A stretch of DNA of 64,000 nucleotides, taken from Chamaelirium japonicum (lineage: Eukaryota; Streptophyta; Magnoliopsida; Liliales; Melanthiaceae). A program made the position numbers and the translations under genes. The notes under the pieces are model-generated. The model worked only from the letters and a program-made list of their open reading frames with translations, was not told the origin of the DNA and ran no database searches. Below, piece after piece: positions 56,791-64,000 of this stretch (positions are counted from its first letter, which is position 1; each line of letters opens with the position of its first letter). Location: the NCBI GenBank assembly GCA_947650365.1, contig CANTAL010000202.1:62001-126000 (forward strand), in the 5' to 3' direction.

Positions 56791-57160
56791 TTATTGGGGC
56801 TGCTAGAAGAGGCCAAAAAGTGTCGGTATTGAAAACAGTGTATTTTTTGAATTTTAGCCCTATTTGAAATCGACACTTTTTTGGTAAAACGCTGGTGCGT
56901 GGGGATGTCGGCGAGGGACAATGCTATATTCGAGGGGGCTTCTTAGAGATAATCTAGGATGACGCCGCATGATGGCCAGCCAGTCTTCACCCAAAGTACT
57001 ACCGCACCTGGTTACTGTATTCGTCAGGTACTACGGTCACGTGAGGGTGTTGACTTAGCCAGGATCAAGGAAGCACCATTTTATCCCGTGTTACCCACTG
57101 TCGACTGCACCAGTGTGGATACACGCACTGACAGAGTTAGACCAACGACTGACAGAGTCA
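56791..57160 (-). other. Linker between repeat arrays in Tat-3
   Basis: Contains one short inverted pair around aaaaagtgtcggta...gacacttttttgg (56815-56885). No coding signal. Confidence 0.4.
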
Positions 57161-57600
57161 CCTCGGACTTTGTCTTTGAATGCCAAGGGCTGGGCCTTGG
57201 GCTTGTAGAGTGTCGAGTCGTTGGTTGCCTTGAACTTTGTCTTCAAGTGCCAAGGACTGGGCCTTGGGCTTGTAGAGTGCCGAGGCATTGGTCGCCTCGG
57301 ACTTTATCTTCTAGTGCCAAGGACTGGGCCTTGGGCTTTTAGAGTGCCGAGGCATTGGTCGCCTCGGACTTTATCTTCTAGTGCCAAGGGCTAGGCCTTG
57401 GGCTTGTAGAGTGCCGAGGCATTAGTCGCCTCGGACTTTGTCTTCGAATGCCAAGGGCTGAGCCTTGGGCTTGTAGAGTGCCGAGGCATTGGTCGCCTCG
57501 GACTTTGTCTTCGAATGCCAAGGGCTGGGCCTTGGGCTTGTAGAGTGCCAAGGCGTTGGTCGCCTCGGACTTTGTCTTTGGGTGCCAAGGACATCTCCTT
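57161..57600 (-). repeat. 67 bp tandem repeat, six to seven copies
   Basis: Unit contains cctcggacttt, tgccaaggrctgggcc and ttgggcttgtagagtg; gggcc recurs every 67 bp (57192, 57259, 57326, 57393). Confidence 0.9.
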
Positions 57601-57654
57601 AAACTTGGTGCATGTCAAAGCGGCGACGTTTGCCTTGGACTTATTCTCTTCGCC

Positions 57655-58320
57655 TCGGATAAGTATGGTTGATAGTTTAACTTATCCTGGATTGTCAGGA
57701 GCATTTTTATCTGACTTTCGCCTTGAAAGGGCGTAGCCGAATTGCCTTCGAGTTTCCGACTTGAATGGGCGGAATCGAAGGTTTCTGGTTGACCTGGGTT
57801 ACCAGGAGCTTTTTAACGGACTTTAGCCTCGAGAGGGCGTAGTCGAATTGCCTTCGAGCTTCCGACTTGAATGGGCGGAATCGAAGGTCTTTGGTTGACC
57901 TGGGTTGCCAGGAGCCTTTTATCGGACTTTAGCCTCGAAAGGGCGTGGCCGAATTGCCTTCGAGCTTCCGACTTGAATGGGCGGAATCGAAGGTCTTTGG
58001 TTGACCTGGGTTGCCAGGAGCATTTTTTATCGGACTTTCGCCTTGAAAGGGCGTAGCCGAATTGCCTTCGAGCTTCCAACTTGAATGGGCGGAATCGAAG
58101 GTCTTTGATTAACCTGGGTTGCCAGGAGCCTTTTTATTGGACTTTAGCCTCGAGAGGGCGTAGCCGAATTGCCTTCGAGCTTCCGACTTGAATGGGTGGA
58201 ATCGAAGGTCTTTGGTTGACCTGGGTTGCCAGGAGCCTTTTTATCGGACTTTAGCCTCGAGAGGGCGTAGCTGAATTGCCTTCGAGCTTCTGACTCGAAT
58301 GGGCGGAATCGAACTTCGAG
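57655..58320 (-). repeat. 106-108 bp tandem repeat, six copies
   Basis: attgccttcga recurs at 57741, 57847, 57953, 58061, 58168 and 58274. Units also carry tgggcggaatcgaagg and gacctgggttgccaggagc. Confidence 0.92.
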
Positions 58321-58459
58321 AGATTTGATTTTGAGAAAAAAAGACACTTTATTGATATAACAAAGTTGCAGTTACACTTTTCCAGAAGTTGCCCAGCGGA
58401 CGTTACGATTATGCATCCATGTATTACATTGACTTTTTTTTCCTCCACTGCTGCTGCCT

Positions 58460-60114
58460 TTACTTCTCTCGACCTGGTTCCTTGTTAGCGAGGTAGCCAT
58501 CGAGCCGCCCTTCTTGGATCAGGTCTTCGATGTGATGCTTTAGCTTCCGACATGTAGAGGTTGGGTGGCCATGGCTGCGATGAAACTCACAGTAGGCTGT
58601 CGTATCTCCCGCCTGGTCGGAATTTGGAGGGAGAGGTTGTGGCCACTTGCAAAAGGGCTCGTTCTGTAAGTAGGCGAAGATGTCTTCAATGGAGGTGTTC
58701 AGCTCAGTGAACACCCTTTGCTCCCTTGGAGTTCGCCTCTTTTCTGCTGGAGGGGCTTTCGGATCTTCATTGTACCTTTTGGCCTGGGCCTTTTGGTCGG
58801 ACACAGCATGGGCAGACTTCTTGTAGCGTGCTTCATTAGGAGCTTCATCATCTTTCTTATGACGGGAGTCACGAGACTCGCGGGGCTCGCGTAGTCTTCT
58901 GGCCTGTTGATTGTCTTCCACCTCTACCTCCCGCTGTACGCGCTTGAACATTACCTCTAAGGTACTGGGAGGGTACCGGATGAAGTCGGTGTAGACGTGG
59001 AGCTCTGGCCGGATAGCATTCTGGAATGCCAGCATGATGGCCTCCTCATTCTGGGACCGACCGGTGAGCTCAGAGTGCTCATTACGAAACCTCATCGTGA
59101 AGCTCCTTAGAGACTCATCGGAGCCCATCTTCAGCCGGTAGAGTGTATCCAGCCTCTCTTTTGGCTTTAAGTTTAGCCGATAATGGTCCATGAAAAGTTC
59201 AGCCAACTCTTTGAATGTGGCCACCGTACCGGTAGGCAGTGTGTAGTACCAATCGATGGCAGGTCCCTCGAGGCTTCCCGCAAACATACGGCAGAGAACA
59301 TGGTTCTTATACTCGTAGGGCGTTAGGGCTTGCCTGTGGCTAGGATATGGAGAGCAGGGTCTCCCTGGATGCAATTGAACTTTGGCAGGCTCGGTGTTCG
59401 CCAATCCATAGGAAATGGTATTGCAAGAACCTTGGGATGTAGTGGCCCCACCGAGGTGATTAGCTGCCTGCGGTCTTGATGGCAGCGTCCCACGTCGGCA
59501 GTATGCCTTAGTCGGTTGAGCAGCTCGCGGGCATCTGTTGCTTTCATGTGCGAAGGGATAGAACATCCAGTGGACCCTATTGACTGAGGCGATCCTTCTC
59601 GGCGATAGCTTGGTGCACCATCGATGTTGAGGCGATCCCACACCGTTTTCCTTGGTGCTTGTGTGGATACCTGACACCTCTCGATTTTCGGCACATGTGG
59701 TTCTTCAAGATGATGACTTACGGCCGGGCGAGTCCTTTGTTGGTCTTCATCAGTAGCTAGAGAGTTGTAGGCCACAACCCCCGCTATTTCCACCGCATTC
59801 TTTAGGGAATCCCTCTCTTGCTCGAGGGTTGTGTTCCTCTTGAGGAGGTTCAGCAGCTAGAAATCAGCAGCCGAAATTTGGTATGTAGCTGAACCGTTGT
59901 CTTCTTGGGTGGCGTGCTCTTTGCCAGATCGTTGCCTCGGGAATGGTGGGTCCTGCTGATTGCTGCGGCTTCTCGGATGACTTCCTTGTGACCCCAGTCG
60001 CTTATGAACATTTCTTCGGTTGGTTGCAACCGAGACTTCTTGTTCTTCTTCGATTAGCACGTCGATTGTCCGATCAGCACCCGCCTTTGGTGGGTTGGTG
60101 CTGGCCTTCACCAT
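58460..60114 (-). pseudogene. gag: Tat-3 gag (one stop, one frameshift)
   Basis: Starts at ATG 60114. The in-frame TAG at 59857-59859 replaces the Q of the Tat-1 S-A-V-D-F-Q region. A frameshift near 59340 joins the C-terminal part, open to 58460. The gag core reads F-A-G-S-L-E-G-P-A-I-D-W-Y-Y, F-T-M-R-F-R-N-E-H-S-E-L and F-Q-N-A-I. The knuckle Y-C-E-F-H-R-S-H-G-H-P-T-S-T-C keeps the C-X2-H-X4-H-X4-C spacing. It is clearly homologous to Tat-1 and Tat-2 gag but diverged, so it represents a third family. After the stop at 58460 no protease follows. Confidence 0.9.
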
Positions 60115-60232
60115 TGAGCGAGTTGATGTCGGCGTGATGAAGGCGTTGAGGTTGATTTGGAGGAGGACTTATGGCTCGTCACCACAAGCTGAATAGGAGT
60201 CGGTAGAGGTGTGGGTAAAACCTCTATCGATA

Positions 60233-60249
60233 TCCCACAGACGGCGCCA
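60233..60249 (-). other. Primer binding site of Tat-3
   Basis: Minus strand TGGCGCCGTCTGTGGGA, about 6 nt after the LTR end. It is the cleanest of the three PBS sequences. Confidence 0.88.
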
Positions 60250-60254
60250 AAGAT

Positions 60255-60868
60255 TGTGGGGGGAATTTTCCGAGCCGCCTTGATCGAGAATCCCACCCCA
60301 CAGCCTTGATTGAATTGGATTGTTTGTAGAGTTAGAGATTAGAAAGTTGAGAAGGAGAGAGATGACACATGGAGTTGTTGTCGAAGTTCGGTATTACGAC
60401 CTACATCTCCGGGCGAGAGGTGCCACCTGATCTTCACTATAATATGAATATAAAGGGTTGAGCGTTCTCTCGACAGGCCGAGAGAAGCTTTTTACAGTGG
60501 GGGTTGCACGGAGCAACAAGAAAAGAAACTAGGAGGAGAGAAGTAAGCTCTTGCACTTGCTCTGGATCTGGAATCCCTCTTCCTCTGATCGAATGACCAA
60601 CCCCCTTCCTGGATGCCTTGGGGGTCCTTTTATAGCGTAGGCACGTGCCCGATATGGCAGCGATGACGTGGCGCTGATGACGTGGCACTGGTTCTGGGCC
60701 TCCTTGCTGGGCCCTTATTGGGCCGTTGTTCGGACCCAATAAGGGGTAGGGCATGATCTGCGAGCCTCGTAGAGTGGGCCCATGTGAGCCCAGGCAGGCT
60801 TACCCATTTGGGCCGTTGCGCGGGCCCATGCTGCTTTGATCTGGTCCAGTACAATTTTTGCACCCACA
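60255..60868 (-). repeat. Tat-3 5' LTR
   Basis: 614 bp, collinear with 52808-53421. TATAAAAG (minus) at 60634-60627. Confidence 0.96.
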
Positions 60869-61145
60869 TCAGTAATAAATGACGGTCGAGGACCGTCGTT
60901 TAATTAAAAACCCTTCGTTTAATAAAGGATGGTCTAAGACCTTTGTTTATTTATGTCCTATTTTTTTTGTTTTGGTGTAGCGGGACAAGGTGTTTCGGGA
61001 CGTTCGGTGGGCCGGAAAAAGGGCCTTAAGTGCGGGCAATGGAGCTCAATCGCGAACCTGTGGTGCTCGTCGAAACGATCGTTTAGGCAGGTGGGCCACG
61101 ACCCACTGAAAAAGTGGCAAAAAAAAAAAGATGGTTTCGTAAAAT

Positions 61146-61233
61146 GGGTGCAACACAAGGACTCTCGCCCAAGCACGCTTAACTGCGGAGTTCGGATGGG
61201 ATCCGGTGCTTTTGTGCTGGTATGATAGCACCT
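61146..61233 (-). pseudogene. 5S form C
   Basis: Resumes the array after Tat-3; same 30 bp deletion. Confidence 0.85.
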
Positions 61234-61639
61234 GTTATGCATTTGTCACGAATTACACGTATCCATCACTTCGTGATTTGTAACAAATTTAGGGCAAATT
61301 AAATGACGGTCTAAGACCGTCCTATAATCTGCGACCGAGTTTTTGATTTAAAAACACTTAGTTAATAATTTAAAAATATTTATTTTATAATAAACGACGG
61401 TTGGGGACCGTCGTTTATTAAAGGACGGTCGAAGGCCGTAGTTTATTTATGTCCTATTTTCTTTGTTCGGTGTAGTGTGACCAGGTGTTTCGAGACGTCC
61501 GATGGGCCGGAAAAAGGGTCGTAAGTGCGGGAGATATAGCTCAATCGTGAACCCATGGTGATCGTCCAAACGATCGTTTAGGCAGGTGGGCCACGACCCA
61601 CTGAAAAGTGGCAAAAAAAAAAAGATGGTTTTGTAAAAC

Positions 61640-61757
61640 AGGTGCAACACGAGGACTTCCCAGGAGGTCACCCATCCTAGTACTACTCTCGCCCAAGCGC
61701 GCTTAACTGCGGGGTTCTGATGGGATCCGGTGCTTTAGTGCTGCTATGATCGCACAC
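61640..61757 (-). rRNA. 5S rRNA, form A
   Basis: 118 bp; box C and the intermediate element intact, about five changes elsewhere, two of them within the first 15 nt of the gene. Confidence 0.84.
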
Positions 61758-62004
61758 GTTATGCAATGGTCACGAATTACACTTGTACATCATTTCGTGA
61801 GAGTGGAATCATGTTTGACCATGTGTGGAATCCGGTTTGACCAGGTGTTTCGAGACGTACGATGGGCCGGAAAAAGCATCGTAAGTGCCAGCGATGGAGC
61901 TCGATCGCGAACCCGTGGTGCTAGTCGAAACGATCGTTTAGGCAGGTGGGCCACGACCTGCCGAAAAGTGGCAAAAAAAAAGAGAGAGATGGTTTTTGTA
62001 AAAT

Positions 62005-62073
62005 GGGTGCAACACGATGACTTCCCAGGAGCTCACCCGTCCTGGTACTACTCTCGTCCAAAAGGACACTTGA
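62005..62073 (-). pseudogene. 5S form B
   Basis: gagctc box C change and the short A box insertion, as at 51682. Confidence 0.8.
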
Positions 62074-62462
62074 CTACTGAATTAAATCAGGAAGGGAAAA
62101 CCCTCATAACAAATTTAGGGCAGATTAAATGACGGTCTATGACCATCCTATAATCTGCGACAGAGTTTTTAATTTAAAATGATTTAGTCAGTAATAAATG
62201 ACGGTCGAGGACCGTCGTTTAATTAAAAACCCTTCGTTTAATAAAGGATGGTCTAAGACCTTTGTTTATTTATGTCCTATTTTTTTTGTTTTGGTGTAGC
62301 GGGACAAGGTGTTTCGGGACGTTCGTTGGGCCGGAAAAAGGGCCTTAAGTGCGGGCAATGGAGCTCAATCGCGAACCTGTGGTGCTCGTCGAAACGATCG
62401 TTTAGGCAGGTGGGCCACGACCCACTGAAAAGTGGCAAAAGAAAAAGATGGTTTTGTAAAAC

Positions 62463-62580
62463 GGGTGCAACACGAGGACTTCCCAGGAGGTCACCCATCC
62501 TAGTACTACTCTCGCCCAAGCACTCTAAATTGCAGAGTTCTGGTGGGATCCGGTGCTTTAGTGCTGGTATGATCGCACCT
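62463..62580 (-). rRNA. 5S rRNA, form A
   Basis: 118 bp; box C intact, A box altered (cactctaaatt on the + strand). It occupies the place where a form C copy is expected, which suggests an unequal exchange. Confidence 0.83.
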
Positions 62581-62985
62581 GTTATGAATTTGTCACGAAT
62601 TACTTTTATCCATCACTTCGTGATTTGTAACAAATTTAGGGCAAATTAAATGACGGTCTAAGACCGTCCTATAATCTGCGACTGAGTTTTTGATTTAAAA
62701 ACATTTAGTTAATAATTTAAAAACATTTATTTTATAATAAACGACGGTCGGGGACCGTCGATTATTAAAGGACGGTCGAAGGCCGTAGTTTATTTATGTC
62801 CTATTTTCATTGTTCGGTGTAGTGTGACCAGGTGTTTCGAGACGTTCGATGGGCCGGAAAAAGGGTCGTAAGTGCGGGAGATATAGCTCAATCGTGAACC
62901 CATGGTGATCGTCCAAACGATCGTTTAGGCAGGTGGGCCATGACCCACTGAAAAGTGGCAAAAAACAAAGATGGTTTTGTAAAAC

Positions 62986-63103
62986 GGATGCAACACGAGG
63001 ACTTCCCAGGTTGTCACCCATCCTAGTACTACTCTCGCCCAAGCACGCTTAACTGCGGAGTTCAGACGGAATCCGGTGCTTTAGTGCTGGTATGATCGCA
63101 CCC
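62986..63103 (-). rRNA. 5S rRNA, form A
   Basis: 118 bp; two changes in box C (ggttgtc on the + strand), A box intact. Confidence 0.83.
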
Positions 63104-63348
63104 GTTAGGCAATCGTCACGAATTACACTTGTACATCATTTCGTGAGAGTGGAATCACGTTTGACCATGTGTGGAATCCGGTTTGACCAGGTGTTTCGAG
63201 ACGTACGATGGGCCGGAAAAAGCATCGTAAGTGCCAGCGATGGAGCTCGATCGCGAACCCGTGGTGTTAGTCGAAACGATCGTTTAGGCAGGTGGGCCAC
63301 GACCTGCCGAAAAGTGGCAAAAAAAAAGAGAGATGGTTTTTGTAAAAT

Positions 63349-63417
63349 GGGTGCAACACGATGACTTCCCAGGAGCTCACCCGTCCTGGTACTACTCTCG
63401 TCCAAGATGACACTTGA
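63349..63417 (-). pseudogene. 5S form B
   Basis: gagctc box C change; variant of the short A box insertion (gatgac). Confidence 0.8.
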
Positions 63418-63807
63418 CTACTGAATTAAATCAGGAAGGGAAAACCCTCATAACAAATTTAAGGCAGATTAAATGACGGTCTATGCCATCCTATAATCTG
63501 CGACAGAGTTTTTAATTTAAAATGATTTAGTCAGTAATAAATGACGGTCGAGGACCGTCGTTTAATTAAAAACCCTTCGTTTAATAAAGGATGGCCTAAG
63601 ACCTTTGTTTATTTATGTCCTATTTTTTTTGTTTTGGTGTAGCGGGACAAGGTGTTTCGGGACGTTCGGTGGGCCGGAAAAAGGGCCTTAAGTGCGGGCA
63701 ATGGAGCTCAATCGCGAACCTGTGGTGCTCGTCGAAACGATCGTTTAGGCAGGTGGGCCACGACCCACTGAAAAAGTGGCAAAAAAAAAAAGATGGTTTC
63801 GTAAAAT

Positions 63808-63895
63808 GGGTGCAACACGAGGACTCTCGCCCAAGCACGCTTAACTGCGGAGTTCGGATGGGATCTGGTGCTTTTGTGCTGGTATGATAGCACCC
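63808..63895 (-). pseudogene. 5S form C
   Basis: Last copy in the window; same 30 bp deletion. The array continues past 64000. Confidence 0.85.
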
Positions 63896-64000
63896 GTTAT
63901 GCATTTGTCACGAATTACACTTATCCATCACTTCGTGATTTGTAACAAATTTAGGGCAAATTAAATGACGGTCTAAGACCGTCCTATAATCTGTGACTGA

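Larger units (their letters stand above)
52808..60868 (-). mobile_element. Tat-3: non-autonomous gag-only element with captured COMT
   Basis: An 8061 bp element on the minus strand with two 614 bp LTRs and the perfect target duplication tcagt (52803-52807 and 60869-60873). The empty site tttagtcagtaataaatg is seen intact at about 62184. Contents in minus-strand order: LTR, PBS, gag, 107 bp repeats, 67 bp repeats, stem-loop repeats, unassigned sequence, COMT fragment, short repeats, polypurine tract, LTR. There is no protease, RT, RNase H or integrase. By hand count the LTRs differ at about 13 positions (2 percent). The gag-only layout fits a TR-GAG/LARD type element mobilised in trans. Confidence 0.93.
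18734..64000 (-). repeat. 5S rDNA array with nested transposons
   Basis: Tandem units carry 5S genes transcribed on the minus strand, separated by spacers of about 240-450 bp. Uninterrupted segments are 18734-19312, 24779-34462, 46857-52807 and 60869-64000. Spacers share fixed landmarks: a T-tract (minus strand) about 16 nt past each gene, a hairpin CCACT-GAAA-AGTGG, and the 12 bp palindrome AAACGATCGTTT. Upstream of the full genes there is C at -1 and an ATAA at about -29 to -26 on the minus strand, as in plant 5S promoters. The array extends beyond the right edge and probably left of the copia element. Confidence 0.93.

Noticed and set aside
57091-58347. Short frames in the 67 bp and 107 bp arrays
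   Set aside because: Repeat-derived; units are not multiples of three, so the frames do not persist.

Overview
This is nuclear DNA of a flowering plant, probably a monocot. The evidence is a tandem array of plant-type 5S rRNA genes, nested LTR retrotransposons of the plant Ty3/gypsy Tat and Ty1/copia lineages, and a captured GC-rich plant caffeic acid O-methyltransferase (COMT) fragment. I see no ordinary single-copy host gene. The species cannot be named from the sequence.

Layout. Positions 1-18733 are a decayed Ty1/copia element (gag, integrase, RT and RNase H remnants, 2.3 kb 3' LTR). Its RT is split by a 12.65 kb Tat element, Tat-1 (2663-15313, + strand, two 655 bp LTRs). From 18734 to the end of the window runs a 5S rDNA array read on the minus strand. 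It is broken by a probable Helitron (19313-24778, itself holding a 2445 bp solo LTR with target duplication atttg), by Tat-2 (34463-46856, + strand, target duplication ggtgc, inside a 5S gene), and by Tat-3 (52808-60868, minus strand, target duplication tcagt, inside a 5S spacer).

Tat-1 and Tat-2 carry gag, protease, RT, two RNase H domains (the second is the archaeal-like type that marks the Tat clade) and integrase, followed by a spliced antisense gene and long tandem repeats. In both, the protease and RT frames are separated by an in-frame TAG followed by CAATCA, which fits the UAG-CAR-YYA readthrough pattern. Tat-3 has gag but no pol. It carries the N-terminal 60 percent of a COMT gene and four kinds of tandem repeat, so it is a non-autonomous gene-capturing element.

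The 5S array holds three co-amplified gene forms: full-length (A, 118 bp), a form with the first ~48 nt replaced but the internal promoter kept (B), and a form with a 30 bp deletion removing box C (C). The spacer of most units contains about 200 bp ending in a CACTA transposon terminus, with the flanking TGA expected of its target site. East of Tat-2 these parts form a higher-order repeat of about 1.31 kb. West of Tat-2 the array is more decayed and has no C form. Every full-length copy differs from the window consensus, so this is likely a peripheral or silent part of a 5S locus. All differences, percentages and boundaries here were counted by eye.
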